From Flavobacteriales bacterium 33_180_T64 (GTDB taxonomy: Bacteria; Bacteroidota; Bacteroidia; Flavobacteriales; Flavobacteriaceae): a stretch of DNA of 64,000 bases. Of this stretch, positions 8,881 to 18,133 are shown one piece after another; the stretch's first letter is position 1; every line of letters begins with the position of its first letter. The stretch covers positions 62,001 to 126,000 of the forward strand of contig MAAQ01000002.1 of assembly GCA_002162685.1 (NCBI GenBank), given 5' to 3'. The notes beneath the pieces were generated by a model. The model was not told the DNA's origin, searched no databases, and saw nothing but the letters and a program-made list of their open reading frames with translations. Both the position numbers and the translations under genes were made by a program.

Positions 8881-9537
8881 ATGAAAACAATAATTTCAAC
8901 CCTAGTCATTATAATCCTATTTAGCTGTCAAAACAATGCGCAGGTCAATCAAAAACAACAAGCAGTAATTAATGCTAACCCAATAGAAGTTCCAATAAAT
9001 AACGGAAAAGCAAAAGCCTATTTCGCAAGTGGATGTTTTTGGTGTGTTGAAGCTATTTATGAAAGCGTAAAAGGTGTAGAGGAAGTTATCAATGGCTACT
9101 CTGGAGGTTTTACAAAAAATATAAATTATGAATTGAGTAATACAGGAGCAACTGGACATGCTGAAGCTGTAGAGGTTATTTATGATCCAAAGGTTATTAG
9201 TTTTTCAACTTTAGTTGACATCTATTTTGCTTCTCAAAGCCCAACGCAAATCAATGGCCAAGGTCCAGATAACGGTTCACAATATCGCTCAATTATCTTT
9301 TACCAAAATGAAAATCAAAAGAAAATCATTGAAGAAAAAAAAGCTGCTTTAGCAAAAAAACTAAACGCAACAATTGCAGCAGAGGTTTACCCTTTTCAGA
9401 AATTTTGGATTGGAGAAGATTACCATCAAGATTATGAAAAACTTCATCCAAATCAAGGTTATATTAGAAATATTTCTATCCCTAGATTAAATAGATTTAA
9501 GGCTAAAATGCCTGAAGTACTGAAAGCAAATCATTAA
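8881..9537 (+). CDS. msrA: peptide-methionine (S)-S-oxide reductase, lipoprotein form
   Basis: Repairs methionine-S-sulfoxide in proteins. A lipobox-like FSC at Cys16 ends a hydrophobic signal, so the enzyme is probably anchored in the cell envelope. The catalytic GCFWC (Cys52, with a second Cys55) is followed by the MsrA signature segments GYSGG, GHAEAVEVIYDP, PTQINGQGPDNGSQYRS and the C-terminal YHQDY. Length is 218 aa including the leader. No MsrB domain is fused. It stands alone between a terminator and a secreted-enzyme gene. Recycling of the envelope enzyme would need a thioredoxin-like partner that is not in the window. Confidence 0.95.
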   Translation: MKTIISTLVIIILFSCQNNAQVNQKQQAVINANPIEVPINNGKAKAYFASGCFWCVEAIYESVKGVEEVINGYSGGFTKNINYELSNTGATGHAEAVEVIYDPKVISFSTLVDIYFASQSPTQINGQGPDNGSQYRSIIFYQNENQKKIIEEKKAALAKKLNATIAAEVYPFQKFWIGEDYHQDYEKLHPNQGYIRNISIPRLNRFKAKMPEVLKANH

Positions 9538-9635
9538 AACAATTTGCATTTCGTCGGAAAAATTTGTTTTTTATCGATGAAAAATGTATTTTAGCGGTTC
9601 AATAAATATGGATTACCCAAATCTAAAATACATTT

Positions 9636-11219
9636 ATGATGAAAAAAATTACTTGCCTACTATGTTTTGCTATGTTAATATTCGTAGCAAATGCTCAAAC
9701 TCCAGGTGTTTCTATCTATTCAAATTCAAATCAATATATAGAATACATTCCTGGAAACTTACCCCTAATTATATCTGCTCCTCATGGTGGTGTATTACAA
9801 TCTGGACAAACCATTCGCGGTGTTTTCTATCCAGATGATGACACAAATCTACCTGATAGATCATGTGGAACAAATGAAAGAGATGATAATACAGATATAT
9901 TGGTAAGACGAATTCAGGATGAAATTTTCGCACAAACTGGTGGTTATGCACATATTATTATTAGCAATCTCCATCGTTCAAAAATGGATCCAAATCGAAT
10001 GGTAAGTGAAGGCTCATGTGCTAATGGTCATGCAGCATCTTATTGGAGTGATTTTCAAAATTATATTAATGACGCAAGTCAATCTATTGAAGCTAATTGG
10101 GGAAAAGGTCTTTACATAGATTTACATGGACAAAGTCATACAATCCCAAGAATTGAAATTGGATATAACATTACAGCTTCAGAGCTTAATTCAAGTGATT
10201 TAAATAGCGCATCTATTATTGACCTGTCGACAATAAAAAACCTAGTTAGCAACAATCTAAATGGTTTAACTCATGAAGAATTAATTAGAGGCGAAAATAG
10301 CCTTGGAGAATTATTCCAAGATGCACCAGGTGTTTATTACAATTCAATTGATCCGTCTGGATCTGCAACAAGTTATCCTGGTTGTGGTGTAAGTTCTGGA
10401 TATAGAGCTGTTCCAAGTTATTCCGATTATGGAAATACGAGTTGCGATGATACAACACCTCATAGTAATTCTTATTTTGATGGAAACTACTATAACAATA
10501 GAAGACATGGTTCAGGTGATGGAACTGGTGGACCAGCAACTATTGGTGGTGGTGGAAATATTGATGGCATCATGACTGAAGTTAATAGACGCGTTAGAGA
10601 TTTAGGAGCGCCATTTGATTCTAGACCAAACACTTTAGAGCCTTTTGCTATTGATTATGCTAATGTTATTTTAGATTACTTAACGATTCATTACAATGAT
10701 TTTTCAGAATTTAATTATACAGCATCTAGTTATGAAATTTCAGATTCCGACCCTACACCTTCATTAACCAATGGTGTTTCTGGTGGGATTTATTTAAGTT
10801 CACCTGCAGGATTAATTATCGATCAAAATACGGGTACTATTGATGTTTCAGAATCGACTATTGGTAATTATATTGTAACATATTCTGTAGGGCCAAATGC
10901 TATAGCAACTGCACCAAATAGATATTATAACACATCGATAAACGTAGAAATTTCTGATAACAGTTTAAGTGTCTCTGATGAAAATTCGTTATCAGTAAAA
11001 CTATATCCAAATCCAACAACTGGATTAATAAATTTTCAATCAAATACTCAAATATCAGAGGTCAAAATATTTAGTATTCTTGGTCAACGCGTAAAAACCT
11101 TAGAAATAAATAATAGTCAATCTACAATAAATATATCCGAGTTAAGAACAGGCTCTTATTTGATTACGTTTTATATTGATAAACAATCTGTTGGCTCAAA
11201 ATTGATTATAAAAAACTAG
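9636..11219 (+). CDS. secreted N-formylglutamate amidohydrolase-like protein with T9SS sorting domain
   Basis: A 527-aa exported protein. The signal peptide ends VANAQ (about residue 21). The catalytic-type core (about 40-350) carries SAPHGG (His50), NLHRSKMDPNR and YIDLHGQSH, as in the N-formylglutamate amidohydrolase (HutG/FGase) zinc-enzyme family. A region of about 365-440 looks like an Ig/cadherin-type spacer, and the last 75 residues form a type-A T9SS C-terminal domain (KLYPNPTTG... SELRTGSYLI). Export by Sec then SprA, and release or attachment at the surface, is inferred. The true substrate is not known; an extracellular amide is more plausible than a histidine-pathway intermediate. 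Two ATGs lie in tandem at 9636 and 9639. The stop overlaps the stop of the reverse gene (CTAG). Confidence 0.85.
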   Translation: MMKKITCLLCFAMLIFVANAQTPGVSIYSNSNQYIEYIPGNLPLIISAPHGGVLQSGQTIRGVFYPDDDTNLPDRSCGTNERDDNTDILVRRIQDEIFAQTGGYAHIIISNLHRSKMDPNRMVSEGSCANGHAASYWSDFQNYINDASQSIEANWGKGLYIDLHGQSHTIPRIEIGYNITASELNSSDLNSASIIDLSTIKNLVSNNLNGLTHEELIRGENSLGELFQDAPGVYYNSIDPSGSATSYPGCGVSSGYRAVPSYSDYGNTSCDDTTPHSNSYFDGNYYNNRRHGSGDGTGGPATIGGGGNIDGIMTEVNRRVRDLGAPFDSRPNTLEPFAIDYANVILDYLTIHYNDFSEFNYTASSYEISDSDPTPSLTNGVSGGIYLSSPAGLIIDQNTGTIDVSESTIGNYIVTYSVGPNAIATAPNRYYNTSINVEISDNSLSVSDENSLSVKLYPNPTTGLINFQSNTQISEVKIFSILGQRVKTLEINNSQSTINISELRTGSYLITFYIDKQSVGSKLIIKN

Positions 11220-12010
11220 AGTTTAGTTGCTTTAATTTCAAAAATAAGAGGATATAACTTATCCTTTGTTACATAATTGCCAGATGTAGTTTCAACTAGG
11301 TCTGGCAATACATTATACGGGCTTTCGTCATACTCGTTCAAATAATCAATCTTCAAACCGGCTTCAACAAGTGCATTAATAACTTCACTTAAACCATGAT
11401 TCCACCCATACTCTTTACTAAGCATTTTTGAATTTTCATCAGCATAAGTACCTTCGTATTCTTCATATATAGCTTCATCTTGCATATAACCATATTTCAT
11501 AACCGATTTTCCATCTAAATAATCAAACATCCAAACTATAGGATGAAATTCTGCCATATAAAAGCTTCCTCCTTTCTTTAGTCGTTCGGCAATCATTTGT
11601 CCCCAAGGTTTTAAATCGGGCAACCAACCAATCACACCATAAGAGGTAAACACGATATCAAAAGTAGCTTTAACATACACTGAAGTGTCTAAAACATTAC
11701 ACCTTATAAACTCAACATCTAAGTTAAGTGCTTCATTTAAAGACTTTGCAAGCTTTATCCCTTCATCACTCAAATCAACACCTACACACTTTGCGCCTAG
11801 CCTACTCCAACTTAAAGTATCTTGGCCAAAATGACACTGCAAATGCAATAAAGATTTCCCTTTAACATCTCCAAGTGCATTTAACTCATAAGGCATTAAT
11901 GAAGACTTTCCTTTTTTGAAAGCTTCCAAATCATACATTTCACTTTTAGAATGAATTTTAACTTTCTCATTCCATGTTTCTCTATTGACTTCAAAATGAT
12001 CTACTTTCAT
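11216..12010 (-). CDS. class I SAM-dependent methyltransferase
   Basis: A 264-aa cytoplasmic protein. The SAM-binding core is clear: LLHLQCHFGQDTLSWSRLGA replaces the usual E/DxGxGxG start, VGVDLSDEGI ends in the acidic ribose contact, and FDIVFTSYG/IGWLPDL is motif IV. The C-terminal part (FHPIVWMFDYLDG, GWNHGLSEVINALVEAGL) matches small-molecule methyltransferases of this subgroup. The substrate is not predictable. The gene is a single reverse unit between two forward genes; its 3' end overlaps the secreted amidohydrolase gene by 4 bp. Confidence 0.88.
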   Translation of the reverse strand: MKVDHFEVNRETWNEKVKIHSKSEMYDLEAFKKGKSSLMPYELNALGDVKGKSLLHLQCHFGQDTLSWSRLGAKCVGVDLSDEGIKLAKSLNEALNLDVEFIRCNVLDTSVYVKATFDIVFTSYGVIGWLPDLKPWGQMIAERLKKGGSFYMAEFHPIVWMFDYLDGKSVMKYGYMQDEAIYEEYEGTYADENSKMLSKEYGWNHGLSEVINALVEAGLKIDYLNEYDESPYNVLPDLVETTSGNYVTKDKLYPLIFEIKATKL

Positions 12011-12066
12011 AACTTTAATTTAAAAGCTCTAAAGTAATAATAACTTCAGAAATATAACAACTTTCA

Positions 12067-12074
12067 TACCTTTG
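12067..12074 (+). promoter_or_regulatory. -7 box for the 12086 lipoprotein gene
   Basis: TACCTTTG fits TAnnTTTG only 11 nt before the ATG, so the 5' leader would be very short. TTC occurs at the -33 position. Confidence 0.6.
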
Positions 12075-12085
12075 CAAAAAAACGA

Positions 12086-12781
12086 ATGATACGACTAATT
12101 ACCATTTTATGCTTATTTACAACCTTAGCATCTTGTAAAATAGAAACAAAAGAGCAAAACACTCAAACTGAAACGTTCTCCAAAGCAAAAAAAGAATTAA
12201 CCGTCGCTGAAAAAATAGCACAAGCTCATGGTATTGGCAACTGGAAAAACGTAAATAAAATTGATTTCACTTTCAATGTCGATAGAAATGACAGCCATTT
12301 TGAACGTTCTTGGTCATGGCAACCAAAAAACAATCAAGTTATTGCTTCTACAGAGAGTGACTCTATTGTTGTTTTTAATCGTAGTAAAATAGATTCTACA
12401 ACTATCGAACTTGATAGGGGATTTATCAACGATAAATATTGGCTATTAGCTCCATTTCAATTAGTTTGGGATGAAAACACTACCATTTCTAATCCAATAA
12501 AAGAAATAGCTCCTATTACTAAAACTGAATTAAACAAAATCACCTTAACCTACGGAAATAAAGGTGGCTATACACCTGGTGATGCTTATGATATTTATTT
12601 TGACAAAGACTACATCATTAGAGAATGGGTTTTTAGAGAAGGTAATGTTGAAACACCTTCAATGATTACAACTTTTGAAAACTATGACGATTTCAACGGC
12701 ATCAAAATTGCAAAAGATCATAAAATGTCTGATGGTCATTTCAACCTTTACTTTTCAAGTATTAGAGTAAAAACAGACTAG
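12086..12781 (+). CDS. lipoprotein of unknown function (DUF6503-like)
   Basis: A 231-aa protein with a lipoprotein signal (LASCK, Cys17). The mature part is beta-rich with conserved-looking blocks FERSWSWQP, YWLLAPFQLVW, YGNKGGYTPGDAYDIYFD and a DFNGIKIAKDHK ending. It resembles flavobacterial lipoproteins labelled DUF6503; that label is from memory and uncertain. It probably sits at the inner face of the outer membrane. No enzymatic motif is visible. A TAnnTTTG box lies 11 nt upstream and a strong bidirectional terminator lies 124 bp downstream. Nothing in the context gives a role. Confidence 0.75.
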   Translation: MIRLITILCLFTTLASCKIETKEQNTQTETFSKAKKELTVAEKIAQAHGIGNWKNVNKIDFTFNVDRNDSHFERSWSWQPKNNQVIASTESDSIVVFNRSKIDSTTIELDRGFINDKYWLLAPFQLVWDENTTISNPIKEIAPITKTELNKITLTYGNKGGYTPGDAYDIYFDKDYIIREWVFREGNVETPSMITTFENYDDFNGIKIAKDHKMSDGHFNLYFSSIRVKTD

Positions 12782-12904
12782 GTTTTATTCTAGATCTAAA
12801 AAAAACATTAAAATCAGATTTACTTTGTAATCAAAACATCCAACCTACGACTAAAAAACGTATATAAAGTATAAATATTCCGCATTTTGCGTCTATATAT
12901 ATTC

Positions 12905-12938
12905 AAAGCACTTCAACTACTTAGTTGAAGTGCTTTTT
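12905..12938. terminator. strong bidirectional terminator
   Basis: AAAGCACTTCAAC pairs with GTTGAAGTGCTTT (13 bp) around TACTTA. Both flanks end in A or T runs, so it can serve the forward lipoprotein gene and the converging reverse iron-sulfur gene. Confidence 0.93.
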
Positions 12939-13024
12939 ACTTTAATAGAATTCTTTTTTAAAGCTTAAAAGCCACAAAGAAGAATAGTTAATCCAATTGA
13001 AAAGGATCATACATATATTAAATA

Positions 13025-13444
13025 TCAGCCCTTAAAACCGTCACTTATATGTGAACCATCACAATACGGTTTATTATGAGATGCTCCACACCTACAAAAT
13101 GCTGTAGTTTTATTTTTTATTTCTTCGCTACCATCTTTATACGTGACTTTTAAAGTCCCGTAAATCAAAAGCGGTCCATCTTTTAAAACCTCAACTTTAG
13201 TTTCTAATATTTCAGTTTCTTTAGTGTCTTCACCATTCATATAATAACTTAATGCTCCAGATGGACAAGCTCTAACTTGGTTAACTAAAGCCTCGGTAGT
13301 AGCTGCATCAATTTTAATCCATGGTCGCTCTTTAGGTTGAAACACATCACCTAAACCTTTAACACAGATTGCAGAATGTATACATCTTTCTGCTTCCCAA
13401 ACTATTGTAACTTCATCATTAGTATATTCTTTTGTCTTTCCCAT
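13025..13444 (-). CDS. double iron-sulfur protein: divergent 4Fe-4S domain plus CDGSH domain
   Basis: A 139-aa cytoplasmic protein with two metal modules. Residues 10-70 match the small mono-cluster domain of the YjdI/Fer4_19 type (CIHSAICVKGL with Cys21 and Cys27, then CPSGAL with Cys60). Residues 112-135 form a CDGSH-type 2Fe-2S site, CRCGASHNKPYCDGSH (Cys117, Cys119, Cys128, His132). Such fusions are thought to act in electron transfer or redox sensing, but no specific reaction is known. The gene lies head-to-head with the kynurenine cluster, separated by about 100 bp, so co-regulation is possible. It shares a terminator region with the converging lipoprotein gene. Confidence 0.92.
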   Translation of the reverse strand: MGKTKEYTNDEVTIVWEAERCIHSAICVKGLGDVFQPKERPWIKIDAATTEALVNQVRACPSGALSYYMNGEDTKETEILETKVEVLKDGPLLIYGTLKVTYKDGSEEIKNKTTAFCRCGASHNKPYCDGSHISDGFKG

Positions 13445-13538
13445 ATCATTATCGTTTCTTTAAAGATACTAAAAAAAGTATTTGTTTTTCTTCAAAAAAA
13501 TGCCGCTTTCAACAGTTACTTTCTAATATAATTATTCT

Positions 13539-13546
13539 TATTTTTG
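13539..13546 (+). promoter_or_regulatory. -7 box for the kynurenine cluster
   Basis: TATTTTTG fits TAnnTTTG. It contains the most upstream possible kynU start (TTG 13544), which argues that this TTG is not used. A TTA is found about 18 nt upstream of the box in place of TTG. Confidence 0.6.
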
Positions 13547-13570
13547 TTAGACATCATAAAAACAACAACC

Positions 13571-14839
13571 TTGTCTAACTATAAATTAGGTCTTGAATTT
13601 GCAAAACAGCAAGACCAAAATGACGACCTTTCATCATACAGAACTCAATTTCATATTCCAAAAGACACTAATGGAAATGAGCTTATCTACATGACAGGAA
13701 ATTCTCTAGGTCTACAACCTAAAATAACAAAAGACTATATCAATGAAGAACTTGAAGATTGGGCAAATCTTGGAGTGGAAGGCCATACAGAAGGCAAACA
13801 CCCTTGGTTACATTACCACGAGTTTCTAACGCAAACTATGGCAGATATTGTTGGAGCAAAGCCTTTAGAAGTTGTTGTTATGAATTCGCTCACTGCAAAT
13901 CTTCATTTTATGATGGTTAGTTTTTATCAACCGACATCTAAGCGCTATAAAATTTTAATTGAAGCAGATGCTTTTCCTAGCGACAAATATGCCGTTGAAT
14001 CCCAATTGCGTCATCATGGTTATGATGACAAAGAAGGTTTAATTCTTTGGAAAGCTCGTGAAGGCGAAGAATTAGCAAACTATAACGACTTAGAGACCAT
14101 TTTAAAAGAGCAAGGCGACGAAATTGCTTTGGTCATGATTGGTGGTGTTAACTATTATACAGGGCAATTTTTCGATTTAAAACGCATTGCAACTTTAGGT
14201 CATAACTATGGTTGTATTGTTGGCTTTGATTGTGCTCATGGTGCAGGAAATGTACAACTTAACCTTCATGACTCTGGAGCAGATTTTGCTGTTTGGTGTA
14301 CTTACAAATACTTAAACTCAGGACCAGGAAGTTTATCTGGAGCTTTTGTGCATGAACGTCATGCCAATAGAAAAGACTTGAATCGTTTTACAGGTTGGTG
14401 GTCTCATAACAAACAAACACGCTTTAGAATGCGTGATGAATTTGATCAATTACCAGGAGCCGAAGGTTGGCAACTTAGTAATCCTCCTATTTTATCAATG
14501 GCTGCTATACGTGCTTCTTTAGATGTATTTAAAAAAGCAGGCTTTAAGAACCTCTGTGAAAAATCAAAACAACTCACTGGCTATTTTGAATTTCTAATTA
14601 ACGAACTTAATAATTCAGATATTAAAATTATTACCCCTAGTAATCCTGATGAACGTGGCTGCCAACTCTCAATACAAGTTAAAAATGCTGATAAGAATTT
14701 ACATGATAAACTCTCTCAAGCAGGTGTCATAACCGATTGGAGAGAGCCTGACGTTATTAGATGTGCTCCTGTACCTCTTTACAATTCTTATCTAGATATT
14801 TATGAATTTGTAGAGCGTTTAAAAATAGTCATGAATTAA
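13571..14839 (+). CDS. kynU: kynureninase
   Basis: PLP enzyme that cleaves kynurenine or 3-hydroxykynurenine to (3-hydroxy)anthranilate and alanine. GNSLGLQP, LGVEGHTEGKHPW, the substrate-site VNYYTGQFFD, the PLP-lysine segment WCTYKYLNSGPGS and the C-terminal WREPDVIRCAPVPLYNS are family hallmarks. I place the start at TTG 13571: the reading frame is open from TTG 13544, but that codon lies inside the promoter -7 box. Starting at 13571 also gives the family-like N-terminus SNYKLGLEFAKQ. There is no ATG in the region. This is the first gene of a cluster that continues for 11 kb in the same direction. Confidence 0.96.
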   Translation: MSNYKLGLEFAKQQDQNDDLSSYRTQFHIPKDTNGNELIYMTGNSLGLQPKITKDYINEELEDWANLGVEGHTEGKHPWLHYHEFLTQTMADIVGAKPLEVVVMNSLTANLHFMMVSFYQPTSKRYKILIEADAFPSDKYAVESQLRHHGYDDKEGLILWKAREGEELANYNDLETILKEQGDEIALVMIGGVNYYTGQFFDLKRIATLGHNYGCIVGFDCAHGAGNVQLNLHDSGADFAVWCTYKYLNSGPGSLSGAFVHERHANRKDLNRFTGWWSHNKQTRFRMRDEFDQLPGAEGWQLSNPPILSMAAIRASLDVFKKAGFKNLCEKSKQLTGYFEFLINELNNSDIKIITPSNPDERGCQLSIQVKNADKNLHDKLSQAGVITDWREPDVIRCAPVPLYNSYLDIYEFVERLKIVMN

Positions 14840-14867
14840 ATAATTAAAATCCTAGAACAAACTTAGG

Positions 14868-16280
14868 ATGACAAAATATATGAGTACAAAACAACAAAAC
14901 ATACTTATCATTGGCGCAGGACTTTGCGGAAGTCTTCTCGCCTTACGTTTAGGGCAACGTGGTTATAATGTTGCTATCTATGAAATGCGCCCAGATCTAC
15001 GTAAAACAGATATTTCTGCTGGTCGCTCTATCAACTTAGCATTTTCAGATCGTGGCAATAAAGCCATGAAACTAGTTAATATTGAAGCTAAAGTAAAGGA
15101 CTTATGTATTCCAATGAATGGCCGAATGATACATGATAAAGAAGGTAATACGTTTTTATCAAACTACAGTGGTCGTGAACATGAATACATTAACTCTATT
15201 TCGCGTGGAGGATTAAATGCCTTACTATTAGATGAAGCTGAAAAACATGAGAACGTTACCATTCATTTTAATAAAAAATGCAAATCAGTAAATTTTGAAA
15301 ATACTACGGCTTTATTCAAGGATTATCTTACCAAAGAAGAGTTTATTGAAGATGCAGACACCATTATAGCAACAGATGGTGCAGGCTCAGCATTGCGTAG
15401 AAGTTACTATTTAGAACGCAAATTTCTATTTAGCTTTTCACAAGACTATTTAACTCATGGCTATAAAGAATTAACAATTCTACCTTCGGAAACTGGAGAT
15501 TATAAAACTTATAAAAGCGCTTTACACATTTGGCCTAGAGGTGATTTTATGCTTATCGCTTTACCAAATTTAGATGGAAGCTTTACCGTAACATTGTTTT
15601 TAAGTTATGACATAGGTGAATACAATTTTAATAATCTAACAACACCTGAGATTGTTACCGAATTCTTTCAGAAAGAATTCCCAGACGCACTTAAACTGAT
15701 GCCAAACTTAGTAGAAGATTTCTTCGAAAACCCAACAGCTCCTTTAGGAACTGTTAAATGTTCGCCTTGGCATTATAAAGGCAATACATTGCTTATGGGA
15801 GATTCTGCACATGCTATTGTCCCATTTTATGGACAAGGCATGAATGCATCATTTGAAGATGTCGTTGAGTTTGATGCTGTTCTAGACAAACACGAAGGTG
15901 ATTGGAAAACTATTTTTACTGAATATGAGAAAACAAGAAAGAAAGATACCGATGCTATTGCAGATTTAGCTATCGATAATTTTCATGAAATGAAAGACCA
16001 TATTGCGAATCCTATTTTTCAAGAAAAACGAAAAATTGAAATGGCACTAGAAAAAGAGTTCCCTAATGAATACTCTTCAAAATATAGCTTAGTAACCTTT
16101 AACGAACAGATTGGTTACCGTAAAGCTATGTTAAGAGGTCGTGCTCAAGACAAAGCAATTTTAAATATGCTAACTGATGGTATCATTTCACCTTCAGGTG
16201 ATATAAAAAATATTTTAGATAAAGTTAAAACTGAAACCGAAGCCATTTTAGAAGACGATAAAATTGCTGGATTACATTAA
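14868..16280 (+). CDS. kmo: kynurenine 3-monooxygenase
   Basis: FAD-dependent hydroxylase making 3-hydroxykynurenine from kynurenine with NADPH and O2. The FAD Rossmann motif [17 protein letters not shown] is followed by YEMRPD and [12 protein letters not shown], both typical of KMO. The second FAD motif ([20 protein letters not shown]) and the substrate-binding C-terminal segment ending [10 protein letters not shown] are present. Length is 470 aa. ATG 14868 gives [13 protein letters not shown] 14880 (MSTKQQNI) is an equally good start. It follows kynU by 28 nt. Bacterial KMO lacks the eukaryotic membrane anchor, in line with a soluble C-terminus here. Confidence 0.96.
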   Translation: MTKYMSTKQQNILIIGAGLCGSLLALRLGQRGYNVAIYEMRPDLRKTDISAGRSINLAFSDRGNKAMKLVNIEAKVKDLCIPMNGRMIHDKEGNTFLSNYSGREHEYINSISRGGLNALLLDEAEKHENVTIHFNKKCKSVNFENTTALFKDYLTKEEFIEDADTIIATDGAGSALRRSYYLERKFLFSFSQDYLTHGYKELTILPSETGDYKTYKSALHIWPRGDFMLIALPNLDGSFTVTLFLSYDIGEYNFNNLTTPEIVTEFFQKEFPDALKLMPNLVEDFFENPTAPLGTVKCSPWHYKGNTLLMGDSAHAIVPFYGQGMNASFEDVVEFDAVLDKHEGDWKTIFTEYEKTRKKDTDAIADLAIDNFHEMKDHIANPIFQEKRKIEMALEKEFPNEYSSKYSLVTFNEQIGYRKAMLRGRAQDKAILNMLTDGIISPSGDIKNILDKVKTETEAILEDDKIAGLH

Positions 16281-16285
16281 ATCAT

Positions 16286-16690
16286 ATGAGTAAAAAAATA
16301 GTAACACCAAGAGGAGCCTATCCACACGTAAAACAAGTTGGCGATTTTATTTTCGTCTCAGGAACGAGTTCTCGTAGACCAGACAATACCATAGCTGGTG
16401 TTGATATTATTGATGAAATGGGAACCAAACGCCTTAACATCGAAACCCAAACACGTGAGGTTTTAAAAAACATAGATGCTAATTTACAAAAAGTAGGAGC
16501 TTCACTAAAAGATGTGGTTGATGTATCTACATTCTTAGTGAACATGAATGATTTTGCAGGTTATAACAAAGCTTATGGTGATTTTTTTGATAAAGCAACT
16601 GGACCAACTAGAACAACTGTTGCTGTACACCAATTACCACATCCTGATTTGGTAGTTGAGATTAAAGTTACGGCCTATAAGAAACAATAA
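16286..16690 (+). CDS. RidA-family 2-aminomuconate deaminase
   Basis: A 134-aa Rid/YjgF-family protein starting 5 nt after kmo. [17 protein letters not shown], a long helix with [20 protein letters not shown], and the C-terminal [25 protein letters not shown] place it in the family and keep the conserved Arg. Context gives the reaction: it lies between kmo and an aminomuconate-semialdehyde-type dehydrogenase, as in characterised meta-cleavage clusters (AmnD/NbaF type). The inferred step is hydrolysis of 2-aminomuconate to 4-oxalocrotonate plus ammonia. A general enamine/imine deaminase activity is the alternative. Its stop overlaps the ATG of the next gene (TAATG). Confidence 0.85.
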   Translation: MSKKIVTPRGAYPHVKQVGDFIFVSGTSSRRPDNTIAGVDIIDEMGTKRLNIETQTREVLKNIDANLQKVGASLKDVVDVSTFLVNMNDFAGYNKAYGDFFDKATGPTRTTVAVHQLPHPDLVVEIKVTAYKKQ

Positions 16691-18129
16691 TGAACATACA
16701 AAACTATATTAACGGCAACTTTCACAATCCTATTCAAGATAACTGGATTGACAACTATAATCCGTCAAATGGAGAAGTGTATGGACAAATCCCTAATTCA
16801 ACAAAAGACGATATTGAGAATGCATATATTGCTGCAAAATCAGCTTTTCCTAACTGGTCTCAAACCACTTTAGAAGAACGCAGTCGCATATTAATTAAAA
16901 TTTCAGATTTACTAGAAGCCAACTTACAACGCTTTGCAGAAGCTGAAAGTAAAGACAATGGAAAACCAATCGCATTAGCTAAAAGCGTAGACATACCAAG
17001 AGCTGCAAGTAATTTTAGATTTTTCGGAAATGCCATAACACAATTTGCGAGTGAAAGTCACGAAAGTATTGGGCAACAAGCTATAAATTACACCTTACGT
17101 CAACCTATAGGTGTTGTGGCTTGCATCTCACCTTGGAACCTTCCTCTCTATCTTTTTACATGGAAAATTGCGCCAGCCATTGCCGCAGGTAACTGTGTTG
17201 TCGCAAAACCCAGTGAAGTCACACCAATGACAGCTTATTTATTAGGCGAAATTTGTAATGAAGCTGGCTTGCCAAAAGGGGTTTTAAATATTGTTCATGG
17301 CTTAGGTGGCTCTACTGGCCAATCTATTATAGAACATGCAGATATTAAAGCTATTTCATTTACTGGTGGTACAGCAACTGGAGCACATATTGCAAAAGTA
17401 GCTGCTCCAATGTTTAAAAAATTATCGTTAGAATTAGGCGGGAAAAACCCAAACATCATCTTTGCAGATTGCGATTATGTCGATATGCTCAATACAACGG
17501 TACGCTCATCATTTGCTAATCAAGGTCAAATTTGTCTTTGCGGAAGTCGCATTTTTGTAGAAGCTTCTATCTATGAAAAATTCAAGACCGATTTTATATC
17601 AAAAGTGAAACAACTTAAAGTTGGGCATCCTTCTGAAGCTGACACCAATATTGGTGCTTTAGTTTCTAAAGCTCATCTTGAAAAAGTAAAAGAATACATT
17701 CAAATTGCTAAAGATGAAAATGGAACAATTCTTTGTGGTGGAAATACAGTAATAGTATCTGGTTACGAAAATGGCTACTACTTAGAACCAACGGTTATTG
17801 AAGTCCCAAATGATGACTGTCGTGTCAACCAAGAAGAAATTTTTGGTCCAGTTGTTAGTATTATGCCATTTCATACTGAAGATGAGGTATTACAAATGGC
17901 TAATAAAGTTAAATACGGCCTCTCAGCAACACTTTGGACCAATGATTTAAAGCGCACTATGAGAATGAGCAATCAACTTCAGGCAGGAATTGTTTGGGTA
18001 AACACCTGGATGATGCGCGATTTACGAACTCCTTTTGGTGGTGTAAAAGCATCTGGTGTTGGTCGTGAAGGTGGTTTTGAAGCCCTTCGCTTTTTTACTG
18101 AAGCCAAAAATGTATGTATAAAATATTAA
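16690..18129 (+). CDS. aldehyde dehydrogenase, probably 2-aminomuconate-6-semialdehyde dehydrogenase
   Basis: A 479-aa NAD-dependent aldehyde dehydrogenase. ISPWNLPLYLFTWKIAPA, the cofactor loop SFTGGTATG, the general base LELGGKNP, the nucleophile in NQGQICLCG and the C-terminal PFGGVKASGVGREGG are all intact. Residue pattern and neighbours fit the AmnC/NbaE/AldH8 type, which oxidises 2-aminomuconic semialdehyde to 2-aminomuconate. It is translationally coupled to the deaminase gene. The alternative is a hydroxymuconic-semialdehyde dehydrogenase; the distinction cannot be made from sequence, but the presence of HAAO and ACMSD nearby favours the amino substrate. Confidence 0.92.
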   Translation: MNIQNYINGNFHNPIQDNWIDNYNPSNGEVYGQIPNSTKDDIENAYIAAKSAFPNWSQTTLEERSRILIKISDLLEANLQRFAEAESKDNGKPIALAKSVDIPRAASNFRFFGNAITQFASESHESIGQQAINYTLRQPIGVVACISPWNLPLYLFTWKIAPAIAAGNCVVAKPSEVTPMTAYLLGEICNEAGLPKGVLNIVHGLGGSTGQSIIEHADIKAISFTGGTATGAHIAKVAAPMFKKLSLELGGKNPNIIFADCDYVDMLNTTVRSSFANQGQICLCGSRIFVEASIYEKFKTDFISKVKQLKVGHPSEADTNIGALVSKAHLEKVKEYIQIAKDENGTILCGGNTVIVSGYENGYYLEPTVIEVPNDDCRVNQEEIFGPVVSIMPFHTEDEVLQMANKVKYGLSATLWTNDLKRTMRMSNQLQAGIVWVNTWMMRDLRTPFGGVKASGVGREGGFEALRFFTEAKNVCIKY

Positions 18130-18133
18130 ATAA

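Noticed and set aside
9584-9838. 84-codon forward frame over the start of the amidohydrolase gene
   Set aside because: It is out of frame with the signal peptide and domain of the real gene, has an odd composition, and resembles no protein.
14842-14867. TCCTA/TAGGA partial hairpin between kynU and kmo as a terminator
   Set aside because: The stem is only 5 bp with a 9-nt loop and has no T run; it would interrupt an obvious operon.
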